A DNA stretch of 64,000 nt from Brachyspira pilosicoli (GTDB lineage: Bacteria > Spirochaetota > Brachyspiria > Brachyspirales > Brachyspiraceae): contig NZ_JAWLPU010000003.1 in assembly GCF_036997485.1 (NCBI RefSeq), forward strand, positions 1 through 64,000. The letters are read 5' to 3'. Under the pieces are notes generated by a model. The model searched no databases, was not told where the DNA came from, and saw nothing but the letters and a program-made list of their open reading frames with translations. Position 1 is the first letter of the stretch; every line of letters begins with the position of its first letter. Position numbers and translations under genes: made by a program. This document shows, piece after piece, positions 19,350 to 29,440 of this stretch.

Positions 19350-20786
19350 ATGGAATTCATTATAATTGTTGATGAATCATTTGAAAATGAATATTCAAAA
19401 ATATTTTTAGAAGATTTCGGCAAAAAAATAGAACTCTTAAAACAAGAGCTTAATTGTGATGTAAAGAATATAAATTATATTGCAAAGGGAGCAGAAGATT
19501 ATTTGAGCAATATATATAAAGAAACAGAAAATTATGACAATATTATATATATTCCAAATAATATGCCTATGTTTAATATAGATGAAACTGTAAAGCTCAC
19601 TAAAATACATAAAGAAAACATTTCATATTTTACTTATGGAGAAAATTATCCAGAAGGAATAATACCTTTTATAATAAGAAGAAATGCTTTTGAAAAATTA
19701 TTTAATTGCATAAAAACAAAAAATATTAATATAACAGAAAATGCTATAAAAGATATTGTATTTATTGACCCTAACTTTTTTGAAATAGAAATATTAGTGT
19801 CTGAATATGATATGAGGTATTATAGGGTATCATTATTTGCAAATAGTAAAAGAAATGCTTTAATTATATCAAAACTAATAAAATATGAAAATTATGATAA
19901 AATTACTAAGGCTATAAGGGAATATGCTTCATTAAGAAGAACTTTGCCTTCATATATTGAAATAGATATTAATAATAGACAAAACTTAATAAATAAAAAT
20001 CTATTATCATCTAATGCTTTTACAAATGAAATAAACAAAGAAGAGAAAAATTTAACTATAGAAGAGTTTAAAACAATTTATAATAAATTATCAGATTTCT
20101 GTGATGATTTTCATTTATCAATAGGAAGCTATTATGAACCTCTTTTAAATAAAGATGTTTTTGATATATTAGAATATGCTATTTCAAATAAAAATGTAAA
20201 TGTATATTTAGAGACAAACGCTATTTTATTAGATGAAGAGAAAGCTAAAAAACTTCTGTTTCTTCAAGAGAAAAATAATAATTTACATGTAATAATTCAT
20301 TTAGACACAATAGAGCAAAATGTATTTAATACAATTTATAAAGAAGATTGTTTGAAGACTATACTTTCTAATATAGATTATTATTTTATAAGGGAGCCAA
20401 AAAATACATATCTTCAGATTACAAAACAAAAGGATAATTTTGATTATTTAGCTTCATATTATAAATATTTTGATAAGTATAAAATAGAGATTATAATGCA
20501 AAAATATTATACTTATAGAGGACTTGTAGAAAATAAAAAAATCGGAGATATGACTCCTCTAATAAATGTAGGTTGTTGGCATTTGGCTAGAGACTTATTC
20601 ATAGATGCTTATGGAGATGTTTATATTTGCAGATTTGACATAAATAAAGAAAAATGTATATCTTCAATATATAAAGATACTTTAGAGAATATTTGGAAAG
20701 AATTAGAAAGTTATTATAAAGAGAACATTTTAACAGGATTAGACTTTTGTAAAAATTGTGATGAGTGGTATTTGTTTAATTTTTAA
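19350..20786 (+). CDS. Spirochaete-type SPASM protein with degenerate radical-SAM core
   Basis: The protein has 478 residues. The N-terminal part (about 1-190) looks like a nucleotidyltransferase-type alpha/beta fold. The middle (about 200-390) reads like a radical SAM barrel: it has a YYEPLL segment in place of GGEPLL and a later LETNAILLDEE segment. The CxxxCxxC that binds the SAM cluster is absent; the matching place (about 203-215) reads NNRQNLINKN. The C-terminal SPASM region keeps five Cys (409, 427, 436, 467, 470), so an auxiliary Fe-S cluster may remain. From memory, a spirochaete-limited spiro-SPASM family of this type exists. The ATG at 19350 has GAGGTG 5 nt before it and is preferred to the GTG at 19341. 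Confidence 0.8.
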   Translation: MEFIIIVDESFENEYSKIFLEDFGKKIELLKQELNCDVKNINYIAKGAEDYLSNIYKETENYDNIIYIPNNMPMFNIDETVKLTKIHKENISYFTYGENYPEGIIPFIIRRNAFEKLFNCIKTKNINITENAIKDIVFIDPNFFEIEILVSEYDMRYYRVSLFANSKRNALIISKLIKYENYDKITKAIREYASLRRTLPSYIEIDINNRQNLINKNLLSSNAFTNEINKEEKNLTIEEFKTIYNKLSDFCDDFHLSIGSYYEPLLNKDVFDILEYAISNKNVNVYLETNAILLDEEKAKKLLFLQEKNNNLHVIIHLDTIEQNVFNTIYKEDCLKTILSNIDYYFIREPKNTYLQITKQKDNFDYLASYYKYFDKYKIEIIMQKYYTYRGLVENKKIGDMTPLINVGCWHLARDLFIDAYGDVYICRFDINKEKCISSIYKDTLENIWKELESYYKENILTGLDFCKNCDEWYLFNF

Positions 20787-20815
20787 CAATAATATTTTTT
20801 GAGCATTAGTTTATT

Positions 20816-21241
20816 ATGGAAGAATTAATTATAGAATATTTAGAGCTTTTTTTTGCTGCTTATTTGATTAAGTTTTTATTTATGAGATTTATATCTGAGA
20901 TTCCGTATTTAAAAAAATATTATTATATAAGAGAAATTTTACCCGGTGTAAGAAATTGGGATAATAGATTAAAAATGATTTATTATTCTGAAATTTTCTC
21001 TATATCTCAAAGCTTATTTTTAGCATTATTGGCAATGTTATTTCACTATTTTTTATCATTAAATGAATATATAGAAATAATTATAGTTTTTTTAGTATAT
21101 TTATTTATATCTATTTTTGAGAAGTTTAAATTTGTAATACTCATGTGCGATTACCCAATCTCACTTTTTGTAATGAATACAATTATAAGCATAATAATAT
21201 TAGCAATACAATTTTTTGTAATGGGCGCTATAATTATTTAA
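20816..21241 (+). CDS. Small multi-pass membrane protein, unknown
   Basis: The protein has 141 residues, mostly hydrophobic, with about four likely membrane helices (near 10-28, 58-80, 84-104 and 118-140). I recognise no family. It follows the SPASM gene by 29 bp with only a weak ribosome site, so it is probably translated from the same message. Its stop overlaps by 4 nt the stop of the convergent nucleotidyltransferase gene. Confidence 0.65.
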   Translation: MEELIIEYLELFFAAYLIKFLFMRFISEIPYLKKYYYIREILPGVRNWDNRLKMIYYSEIFSISQSLFLALLAMLFHYFLSLNEYIEIIIVFLVYLFISIFEKFKFVILMCDYPISLFVMNTIISIIILAIQFFVMGAIII

Positions 21242-22224
21242 TTTTGTTCTATATTTATAGAAGCTCCCATATCCATCGAATTAGTTTTACCTTTATAACG
21301 TACATTTTCTGAAATTATGCAATTTTCCATTAAAGCATTTGATATATTTACTTCCTCAAACATTATACAGTTTTTTAGTATTGAGTTTTCTATATTAGAA
21401 TTCTTTCCTATATGCACATAAGGACCTATAACAGATCTATTAATTCTCACATCTTCTTCTATAAAGACAGGAGGTATTATAGCAGTATCTTTTACCCATT
21501 TACTAAGTATGCTATGAGTGATTATAGTTTTATTTGTTTCTATCATAGTATTTTTTTCACCGCAATCATACCAACCGTCAAGTTTGAATGTTTTAAATAC
21601 ACTTCCATTTTGTATCATATATTCTAAGGCATCTGTTAATTGATACTCATTTTTGGTTTTTATATCATTTTTAATTATATAATCTATAGCATCAAATAAT
21701 TCTTTAGAGTTTACAATATTATACATTCCAGTTAAAGCCAAATTACTTATAGGCTCTTTAGGCTTTTCCACAAGCTTTGTGATGACCCCATTGCTGTCAA
21801 GTAATGCAACCCCAAATCTGCTTGGATTATCCACCTCACATACCCCTAATGAATTTTCATTTTTGGCTACTATTTCAGATAAATTAAGCTTAAATATTGT
21901 ATCTCCGAGTATAATAAAAAGTTTATCATCATCTTTTATATGTTTTCTAGTAAGCGAAACAGCATGAGCTAACCCTTTATACTCTTTTTGCTCTACAAAA
22001 GTAAGTTTTATATCTTTATATTTTGAAGTTAAGTAGTCTATCATTTTATCTTTTAAATATCCTACTATAAATATTACCTCTTCAAGATTTTCTAACTCTA
22101 ATACCTCTTTCATAATAAAATCTATAATTGTAGAACCTGCTATAGGAAGTATAGGTTTGGGTTTTGTTATTGTGTGCGGTCTTAATCTAGTGCCTTCACC
22201 TGCAGCTGGTATTATAACTTTCAA
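21238..22224 (-). CDS. Sugar-phosphate nucleotidyltransferase with left-handed beta-helix tail
   Basis: This enzyme joins a sugar 1-phosphate to a nucleotide (dTTP or UTP type). The pyrophosphorylase signature PAAGEGTRLRPHT is at the very N-terminus, the GDTIF metal segment near residue 110, and DGWYDCG near residue 220. After residue 240 come hexapeptide-like repeats (IGPYVHIGKNSNIENS), the beta-helix seen in GlmU/RmlA-long relatives. I prefer the TTG at 22224 because GAGGG lies 9 nt upstream and the family motif begins right after; an ATG at 22239 has no ribosome site. Substrate unknown; probably used for lipooligosaccharide or glycan precursors. Confidence 0.88.
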   Translation of the reverse strand: MKVIIPAAGEGTRLRPHTITKPKPILPIAGSTIIDFIMKEVLELENLEEVIFIVGYLKDKMIDYLTSKYKDIKLTFVEQKEYKGLAHAVSLTRKHIKDDDKLFIILGDTIFKLNLSEIVAKNENSLGVCEVDNPSRFGVALLDSNGVITKLVEKPKEPISNLALTGMYNIVNSKELFDAIDYIIKNDIKTKNEYQLTDALEYMIQNGSVFKTFKLDGWYDCGEKNTMIETNKTIITHSILSKWVKDTAIIPPVFIEEDVRINRSVIGPYVHIGKNSNIENSILKNCIMFEEVNISNALMENCIISENVRYKGKTNSMDMGASINIEQN

Positions 22225-22293
22225 TTTATATGCCCTCATAAAAAATATAATATATATTATAATATATTCATAAATATAAATAAATCAATATAA

Positions 22294-22848
22294 TTATTTA
22301 ATTAATGGAACAAGCATAGCATTAGCAACTTCTTCATTATTTCCTATTAAATATTTTACTAACTCTAAAGCAAAAAATACTGTAGTAGCAGGACCTTTAG
22401 AAGTAATAACATTATCATTAATTACAACTAAATCTTTTTCAACATACTCTCCGCCATTGACCATGCTTTCACAGCTTGGATAGCAAGTATATTGTCCTTT
22501 AATAACTGAAGCAGCCCCTAATACTATAGGTGAAGCACATATTGCAGATACTAATTTTTTAGCTTCATACATTTTCTGAAGTTTAGCTATAATTCTCTTA
22601 TCATTTTTTAAATTATTCATTCCGCCCATGCCGCCAGCAAGTGCTATAGCATCGAAATCTTCATTTATAATTTTATCTAATGTGGTATCAGCTTTTAATA
22701 TTATACCATGTGAGCCTTTTACCTCTAAATTATCAGTTAAAGAAGCAGTTGTTACTTCTATATTTGCTCTTCTTAATACATCTGTAATAGTTACAGCTTC
22801 TATTTCTTCAAAACCTTCAGCTAATGGCACTAAAACTTTTTTTGACAT
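22294..22848 (-). CDS. DJ-1/PfpI family protein
   Basis: The 184-residue protein belongs to the DJ-1/ThiJ superfamily. The nucleophile-elbow Cys is C104 in SAICASP, and the partner Glu is in EGFEEIEA at residues 14-15. The family includes Hsp31-like and DJ-1-like enzymes reported to act on glyoxals or to sense oxidation; which activity applies here cannot be read. An ATG with GGAGAGCA upstream is clear. It lies 69 bp upstream of the nucleotidyltransferase on the same strand. Confidence 0.92.
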   Translation of the reverse strand: MSKKVLVPLAEGFEEIEAVTITDVLRRANIEVTTASLTDNLEVKGSHGIILKADTTLDKIINEDFDAIALAGGMGGMNNLKNDKRIIAKLQKMYEAKKLVSAICASPIVLGAASVIKGQYTCYPSCESMVNGGEYVEKDLVVINDNVITSKGPATTVFFALELVKYLIGNNEEVANAMLVPLIK

Positions 22849-23246
22849 ACATTGCTCTCCTTATAGGTTGTGTTTTTTAATAAATTATATTTTAATATTT
22901 ATTTTGTTTTTTGCAATATAATAAATATTTTATGGCATATATCTGTATTTAAATATATTAGTTTTTTGTATAATGCTATGTATTAATATATAATTTAAAG
23001 TTGTATATAAATGATAATATAGAAGTTTTTATATACGTTTTTTGAAAAAAAATTGTATATTATTTTTAGGTATATATTATAGCTATTGACTAAAATAGAT
23101 GTTTATTATATTAATTAAAAATGTGGTTTTTTTTAGAACCTAAAGATAGTACTTATTACTTTTAAAAAATTTAATATAGACTGTTTTTTTTATTTATATT
23201 AATATATAATTATAAAAAAATAACGTTTATAAGAGAAAAATTATTT
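22849..23246. other. AT-rich divergent gap, DJ-1 / coaBC
   Basis: A 398-bp gap. A weak promoter candidate for coaBC can be read (TTGACT at 23086-23091 with TATTAA or TATATT near 23107-23114), about 130 nt upstream of the gene. I see no repeat element, terminator or RNA gene. Confidence 0.4.
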
Positions 23247-24464
23247 ATGAAAATTTTATTAGCTATAACAAGTTCTATATCAGCATATAAAATGCCTTTT
23301 CTCGTTAGTATTTTGAAAAAACAAGGGCATGAAGTAATATGTGCTGTTACAAAAAATGCAGAATATATGGTAGGTGTAAAAGCATTAGAAACGATGAGCG
23401 GCAATCCTGTTATAAGAGATATGTGGGAAGAAGAAGACCCTCTTACACATATAAACATTAGCAGAAAAACTGATGTATTTTTATTAGCCCCAGCAGACGC
23501 TAATACTATATCTAAAATAGCAAATGGAATATGTGATAATACTATTACTACTATAGCCTGTGCTTATACAGGAAAAAAGATGTTTGCTCCTGCTATGAAT
23601 CCTAATATGTGGTTTAATAAAGCAGTTCAGAAAAATGTTCATTATTTAGTTGAAGAACTTGAATACACCATGATAGGCCCAGCTACTGGAAATATGGCTT
23701 GTAATGATACAGGTATAGGAAGACTTGCAGATTTGGAAGAGATAGCAGACAAAGTTGTTAATAACTTCAGTCATTTTAGTTTGAAATATGATAATATAAG
23801 ATTTACTGTAACTTCTGGTGCTACAAAAGAGTGGATAGACCCTATAAGATATATTACAAATAATTCCAGCGGCAAGATGGGTGAGGCTATATATAATGAA
23901 ATACACCTTGGAGGCGGAGTTACTACATATATAGAGGGCGATGTTAATGAAGAGCTTCGTGTATATCCAAGCGACAAAAAAATAAAAATAGATACTACAG
24001 AAGATTTAAAAAATAATGTGTTATCTGAACTTGAAAATACTGACATTTTACTTATGGCTGCTGCTCCTTTAGATTTTAGACCTGCTATTGTACATGATAA
24101 AAAATTAAAAAAACAAAATATTAATGCTATAGAATTAAAACAAAATGATGATATATTGGTTAGTACAAGAGATAAAAAATCTAAAAATACGCTTATAGTT
24201 TCATTTGCTGCGGAGACAGCGCTTAATGATGAAGAGCTTAAAAATTATGCTGTAGAGAAAATGAATAAGAAAGGTGCTGATATGATAGTAGCTAATAATA
24301 TAAAAGATGCTATTGGGAAAGATACTAATAAAATAAGTATTTTTTTCAAAGATGGAAGGGTGAGAAATTTCCCTGTATTAAGCAAGAGGGAATGTGCTAA
24401 AGAAATTGTAAGTATTGCTGTTGAGGAATGGAAAAATAAAAACTTAAAATCTAATTTAATATAA
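23247..24464 (+). CDS. coaBC: CoaBC: bifunctional phosphopantothenoylcysteine decarboxylase/synthetase
   Basis: CoaBC makes 4'-phosphopantetheine from phosphopantothenate and cysteine, in coenzyme A synthesis. The 405-residue protein has an N-terminal flavin-binding CoaC part (about 1-180; catalytic His in PLTHIN, the PAMNPNMW segment, and the Cys of GNMACNDTG that protonates the enethiol) and a C-terminal CoaB part (about 185-400; TSGATKEWIDPIRYITNNSSGKMG split over its CTP/ligand loop). Length and order are normal. AAGAGA lies upstream of the ATG. The ABC transporter genes begin 27 bp downstream, so all three are probably one unit. Confidence 0.95.
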   Translation: MKILLAITSSISAYKMPFLVSILKKQGHEVICAVTKNAEYMVGVKALETMSGNPVIRDMWEEEDPLTHINISRKTDVFLLAPADANTISKIANGICDNTITTIACAYTGKKMFAPAMNPNMWFNKAVQKNVHYLVEELEYTMIGPATGNMACNDTGIGRLADLEEIADKVVNNFSHFSLKYDNIRFTVTSGATKEWIDPIRYITNNSSGKMGEAIYNEIHLGGGVTTYIEGDVNEELRVYPSDKKIKIDTTEDLKNNVLSELENTDILLMAAAPLDFRPAIVHDKKLKKQNINAIELKQNDDILVSTRDKKSKNTLIVSFAAETALNDEELKNYAVEKMNKKGADMIVANNIKDAIGKDTNKISIFFKDGRVRNFPVLSKRECAKEIVSIAVEEWKNKNLKSNLI

Positions 24465-24491
24465 TATAAATAAAAAAATAGGATTAAATTA

Positions 24492-25199
24492 ATGAGCTAT
24501 CTTTATGAAATAAATGATATTAGTAAGATATATGGTCATGGTGGAGGTGCTACTGAGGCATTAAAATCTGTTAATCTTACTATAGAAGAAGGTAAACTTA
24601 CTGCTATACTTGGCCCCAGCGGGTCTGGTAAAAGTACTCTTTTAAATATACTCGGAGCATTAGATAAACCTACAGGAGGAAGGGTACTATTTTTGGGAGA
24701 AGATATTACTCATTATAGTAATAAAAAATTAGCTAAGTTTAGAAGAGAAAATATTGGATTTGTATTTCAAAGCTATAACCTTCTTCCAAATTTAACTGCT
24801 TTAGAGAATGTTGAGTTTTCTACAGAAATAACTGGCCTTACAAGAGATAATGCTGAGAATGCTTTAAAACTTTTGGGACTTGAGCATAGAATGAAGCATT
24901 ATCCTACAGAGCTATCCGGAGGAGAACAGCAGAGGGTTAGTATTGCTCGTGCTATAGCTAAAAAGCCAAAAGTTGTATTATGCGATGAGCCTACGGGGGC
25001 TTTGGATAATAAGACGGGAATCATGGCTCTTAGGATATTAAGAAACTTGAATAAGGATTTTGGCACTAGTATCGTATTAATTACTCATAGTAAAGAGATT
25101 GCTAAAATGGCTGATACTGTTGTTAAGGTTTTAAGCGGAGAGGTGATAGAAAAATATGATGTGGAAAATCCGTTAAATCCTGAAGATATAGAATGGTAA
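24492..25199 (+). CDS. ABC transporter ATP-binding protein (MacB/LolD type)
   Basis: The 235-residue ATPase has Walker A GPSGSGKST at 41-49, the ABC signature LSGGEQQRVS near residue 140, and Walker B VVLCDEPTGALD. The Q-loop and the GFVFQSYNLLPNLTALENV segment are of the MacB/LolD/FtsE branch, which drives mechanotransmission or lipoprotein and export complexes rather than import. It lies 27 bp after coaBC and 27 bp before its FtsX-like permease. Its substrate is unknown. Confidence 0.93.
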   Translation: MSYLYEINDISKIYGHGGGATEALKSVNLTIEEGKLTAILGPSGSGKSTLLNILGALDKPTGGRVLFLGEDITHYSNKKLAKFRRENIGFVFQSYNLLPNLTALENVEFSTEITGLTRDNAENALKLLGLEHRMKHYPTELSGGEQQRVSIARAIAKKPKVVLCDEPTGALDNKTGIMALRILRNLNKDFGTSIVLITHSKEIAKMADTVVKVLSGEVIEKYDVENPLNPEDIEW

Positions 25200-25226
25200 T
25201 AAAATAACTTTATTAATGGAAAAATA

Positions 25227-27542
25227 ATGTTTAATATAAAAACAAAACTTTTATTTAGAAAAATTAGTAAACAGCTTGCGATATTCATATCTGCTATTTT
25301 TATAGTAACTTTAGCGGTGCTTTTTTTTGTAGCGGTAAAAACTGTGTATAGAGATTTTAAACTCACTGCTGAAGAGTATTTCGACAAGAATAATTTAGAT
25401 GATTTAGTATTATTTGGTATGTTTAGCGAAGATGATATAAAGGCTATTGAAGATATTAAGGGTATTGATATAGTAGAAGCTAAACATAGATTTCAAGGCA
25501 AAATAGATGATATTGATGCTATTATATATGCTTCAAAAGATAATGAAAACAGAATAAATAAACCTTACATATATGATGGCAAAGATACTTTAGAAACTAA
25601 TGAGATAGCTATTAATAAAAATTTTGCAGATGCTAATTCATTATCTTTGGGAGATGAGGTTGAGGTTATTTATAATGATAAAACTAATTCTTTTACAATA
25701 GCCGCTTTAGTATCATATCCTAATTATGTGTTTTTATTTAAAGATGGGGCTTCTACAGCTTCTGAGGCTAAAGATTTTGCTGTTATAGAAATGAATGATG
25801 ATAACTTTAATTATGTGCCTTACAATTCTATATATATAAAATATAAAGAGAATGTAAATAGAGATAATATAGAACAGCTTATAAGAATAAAACTAAAACA
25901 AAAAATATTCTTTTTCACAGACAGAGGACAATCTGTAAATTATATAAACTATGAACAAACATTGCTTCAAATAGATTCTTTTTCATATATTTCGCCTTCT
26001 ATACTTTTACTTATGGCTATACTTCTTTTATACATTATACAAAGAAGAAATGTTGCTGTTGAGAGAAAACAAATTGGTATAATGAAAGCTATTGGTCTTA
26101 CAGATTTTTCTATTATGTTTATGTATATAAAGTATTCTTTTTTGGTATCATTTTTTGGAATATTGTTAGCTTTTATTGCAAGCAGGCTTCTTTTGCCGCC
26201 GATATTTAAGTCGCTTGGGGCTATATTTGATATGCCTAATTATAATTATCATATATATTGGGATTTATGGATAATATCAACTTTAATAATATTGTTTGTA
26301 TGCATATTTTCTAATTTGCTTGCAGCTATTTCTATATTAAAGTTAAATCCTGCCCAGTCAATGCGTGGGGAGCCTCCAAAAAGTTCTGGTAAAACATTAA
26401 TAGAGAAATTTAGTATATGGAATAAGCTTTCATTTAACAGCAGATATGCTATAAAAAATGCTTCAAGAAGTAAAACAAGATATTTGGCATCGCTTTGGGG
26501 AATGTTTGCAGCAATTAGTATGACTATATTTGCTCAGGGGTTTAATAACTCTTTTGATTATTTCTTATACACTCTTTATGAGAAATTTGCTTTATATGAT
26601 GCCTCTGTTAGTATTACGCCGACAAAATGGGAAGATAACACTGATATACTTACTAATGACAGCATAAAATATTATGATAAGGCTGCTATTTATCAATCAA
26701 GGCTTTATCCTGCTTTTAATGATGATAGTGAAAGCATTTATTTGCCGACTTTAATATATAAAGACGGATTTTCTTCTCTCAAAATACCTTATAATGAAAA
26801 TAGAGAGGATTCTGTAATGATTCCAAAATATTTGGCAGAAAAATTAAAAGTAAAAGAAAATGATTATATAGGTATAGAATTATATACTACTGGAAACAGT
26901 ATATCAAGAAGAGTTAAAGTTAGTAAGCTTGTAGAACAGCAGGGCATGTTTTATATTTATATGGATAAGGATTTTGCAGAAGATACTTTTGAAATACCAA
27001 ATGTTTACAATTCCTTATTTTTAACTTCTGATGTTAGTCAAGATGATTTAAAAACTATATTAGATGATGGTAAAGATGTATCATACTACAGCTTTAGAAA
27101 TGATGAATATCAGGCATATAAAAACCAAATAGCTACAATATATTTACTTGTACAAATACTTATATTTATAGCATTCTTACTTGGTGCTACATCGCTTTAT
27201 GGTGTTGGTGTTATTACTTTAGCTACAAGAAGATATGAGTTTACGCTTCTTAAGGTTATGGGCTATACCACTAAAGAAATAATGCTTGCTTCATTAAAAG
27301 AAACTGTTACTCAAGTGATAATAGCAATACCTGTGGGAATATTGGCTGGATATGGTATACTTTATTTGGTTAAGAAACCGTTTTCAAGCAAGTTATTTTC
27401 ATTTGTACCACATGTTTATAATTACAGTTATTTATTAGCAATAGGGTTGCTTATTGTTGTAATATTCTTGGTATCTTTGATGAGTATGCATTATGTCAAT
27501 AAACTTGATATGGTTGAGGGCTTAAAAGACAGAGAAGAGTAA
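25227..27542 (+). CDS. ABC transporter permease, FtsX/MacB family
   Basis: The 771-residue membrane protein has two FtsX-type halves. A first helix (about 14-36) is followed by a large extracytoplasmic domain (about 40-245). A bundle of membrane helices lies around 250-400. A second anchoring helix near 425-445 leads to another extracytoplasmic domain (about 450-630), then three more helices (about 640-760). The pattern fits permeases that pair with MacB/LolD-type ATPases such as the one encoded just upstream. It has no fused ATPase and no lipid-specific motif I can name. A repeat element, with no ordinary terminator, lies after the stop. Confidence 0.9.
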   Translation: MFNIKTKLLFRKISKQLAIFISAIFIVTLAVLFFVAVKTVYRDFKLTAEEYFDKNNLDDLVLFGMFSEDDIKAIEDIKGIDIVEAKHRFQGKIDDIDAIIYASKDNENRINKPYIYDGKDTLETNEIAINKNFADANSLSLGDEVEVIYNDKTNSFTIAALVSYPNYVFLFKDGASTASEAKDFAVIEMNDDNFNYVPYNSIYIKYKENVNRDNIEQLIRIKLKQKIFFFTDRGQSVNYINYEQTLLQIDSFSYISPSILLLMAILLLYIIQRRNVAVERKQIGIMKAIGLTDFSIMFMYIKYSFLVSFFGILLAFIASRLLLPPIFKSLGAIFDMPNYNYHIYWDLWIISTLIILFVCIFSNLLAAISILKLNPAQSMRGEPPKSSGKTLIEKFSIWNKLSFNSRYAIKNASRSKTRYLASLWGMFAAISMTIFAQGFNNSFDYFLYTLYEKFALYDASVSITPTKWEDNTDILTNDSIKYYDKAAIYQSRLYPAFNDDSESIYLPTLIYKDGFSSLKIPYNENREDSVMIPKYLAEKLKVKENDYIGIELYTTGNSISRRVKVSKLVEQQGMFYIYMDKDFAEDTFEIPNVYNSLFLTSDVSQDDLKTILDDGKDVSYYSFRNDEYQAYKNQIATIYLLVQILIFIAFLLGATSLYGVGVITLATRRYEFTLLKVMGYTTKEIMLASLKETVTQVIIAIPVGILAGYGILYLVKKPFSSKLFSFVPHVYNYSYLLAIGLLIVVIFLVSLMSMHYVNKLDMVEGLKDREE

Positions 27543-27627
27543 AACGTTTGTTAATATAAAGTTTTTTAATTACTTTTAATTATATACTAAAAATTTTTAA
27601 CTCTTTTATATTTTAGTTATTTGCAGG

Positions 27628-28020
27628 GCTTTGCCCCGCACCCCACTTCTTTTATTGGTATAAAAGAAGCAAAAGAACTGCATTTTTATGAAGTATAGAC
27701 ATAAACATATAGTGTCATTATATATATTTTTTTGGATATAAAATTTGAATACTTGCACTTTTTGCAACTTTTTGCTGCGGGAAAAAGTTGATTAAAAAAT
27801 TATATGACAAAATATAATTGTTTAGGTATATATTAAAAATCTATTTTTAATATATTGACTTCTGGGACTAGCCCCCGAACCCCTACTTCTTTTGCGACTA
27901 AAAGGAGTCCTTCAGGGCGACCGAATGGAGTGCCTGCGACTGTAAGAAGTACCTTTAGGTATGGGTGCGAAGGCGGGAAAAAGAACAAGAAAAAATTTAA
28001 AATACAATTATTTTAGTATA
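27628..28020 (+). repeat. Convergent-gap repeat, copy 3 (two modules in tandem)
   Basis: The block lies between the convergent ABC permease and M16 peptidase genes. A first module (27628-27836) has GCAGGGCTTTGCCCC, the CTTCTTTTATTGG-TATAAAAGAAG hairpin, AACTGCATTTTT, the AACTTTTTGCTGCGGG hairpin box and the tail AAATATAATTGTTTAGG. A second, diverged module (about 27858-27997) repeats the ACTTCTTTTG box and ends in GGCGGGAAAAAGAAC. Confidence 0.85.
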
Positions 28021-28057
28021 TGTGAATAAAAAACTATAAAAAACATCTGAAATATAA

Positions 28058-29320
28058 TCAATTAAGTTTTAATTTCTTGCTTACTTTATCTGTGATTTTC
28101 TTTGTTCCTTTTGGACCTACTGCTGTGAGAAAAAACTTTTTATCTTGAAATATATCTTCTATTGCTTTATTTATATCATTTATACTAATTTTATCTATTG
28201 TATTATACAAATCTTTATAAGATAAATATTTAGAAAAATAAAGCTCATTTCTTGCATTTTTATTCATAGCAAAACTTGCACTAAACTTACTAAAAGACAT
28301 AGAACTTTTATAGCTCTCTTTTGCCTCTTCAAGTTCTTCTTCAGTTATTCTTTCATCTAACAATCTTTCTATTTCATTATATATGCTTGTTACAGTTTTT
28401 TCATAGCGGTCTAAACTTGTTGAACCAAATATGTCGAATGTTCCTCCATTTAGAAATGCAGAATTGTTGCTGTATATACTATAGCATAATGCTTTATTTT
28501 CTCTTATAGATTGAAATAATCTTGAATATGAACTTCCGCCGAATATATCATTTACAATGTTCATAGTGTATTTTCTTTTATCGCATGCACTATATGATGG
28601 TGTTATTAAGGCAAAATATACTTGGTTTAAGTCAGATTTTTCTTTTGACACTGATTTATAAAAAAATGGTAATTCTTCATCTGCTTTTAATATATTTTCT
28701 TTTAGTTCTAAAGAAGATAATTTATCTATTGCAGATTTTACATTAAAATTACCTGCTATTGATACTATTAAATTATTTGAATTGAAATGACTTTTAAAAT
28801 AGTTTAATATTTTATCTCTGCTGATATTTTTTATGTTTTTTATATTACCGCCTATAGGAAACTGCATGGAGGTGCCTTTGTAGGCTTTTGCAAAAAATTG
28901 ATTAGTCATTATCTCTTCAGGAGAGTCTGATGTCATTTTTAATTCTTCTATAATAACCTTTTTTTCTTTTTTTATATCTTCTTCTCTAAATGCTGAGTTT
29001 AACGCTATATTAGATAATGTGTCTATTGCTCTGTCAAAATATTTTGATATTATATTTATATAAAAAGAAGTGAAATGTCTTGAAGTATAGGCATTAAATA
29101 CTCCGCCTACACCTTCTATATATCTCACTATCTCTTTAGAAGTCATATCATTAGTGCCTTTAAATAGCATATGTTCTATAAAATGTGAATATCCATTTTC
29201 TTTTTCAGTTTCATTTGCACTGCCTGTAATGAAGAAAAAACCAACTGAAACTGTTTCTAAAATTGGCATATATTCTAAAACTATTTTTATGCCATTATTT
29301 AAGGTTAATCTTTTTACCAT
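28058..29320 (-). CDS. M16 (insulinase/pitrilysin) family zinc peptidase
   Basis: The inverted zinc motif HxxEH is at H46-FIE-H50, with the distal Glu in the EELKM segment about 75 residues on. The 420 residues form two related halves, as in the small bacterial processing-peptidase group (similar to mitochondrial MPP-beta and Bacillus YmxG). The C-terminal half contains the usual R/Y pair region (GGSSYSRLFQSIRE). It has no signal peptide, so it is probably cytoplasmic. The substrate is unknown. It is divergent from the lipoprotein gene at 29441, with about 120 bp between starts. Confidence 0.93.
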   Translation of the reverse strand: MVKRLTLNNGIKIVLEYMPILETVSVGFFFITGSANETEKENGYSHFIEHMLFKGTNDMTSKEIVRYIEGVGGVFNAYTSRHFTSFYINIISKYFDRAIDTLSNIALNSAFREEDIKKEKKVIIEELKMTSDSPEEIMTNQFFAKAYKGTSMQFPIGGNIKNIKNISRDKILNYFKSHFNSNNLIVSIAGNFNVKSAIDKLSSLELKENILKADEELPFFYKSVSKEKSDLNQVYFALITPSYSACDKRKYTMNIVNDIFGGSSYSRLFQSIRENKALCYSIYSNNSAFLNGGTFDIFGSTSLDRYEKTVTSIYNEIERLLDERITEEELEEAKESYKSSMSFSKFSASFAMNKNARNELYFSKYLSYKDLYNTIDKISINDINKAIEDIFQDKKFFLTAVGPKGTKKITDKVSKKLKLN

Positions 29321-29440
29321 TTGTTTATTTCCTAGTTAATTGAAATTAGATTATAATGTATAATATAAGTATTTGCAAATGTTTTAATGATAATTCAAAT
29401 ATTAGTCGATACTATTAGAAAATATTTTAGGAAAATTGGA

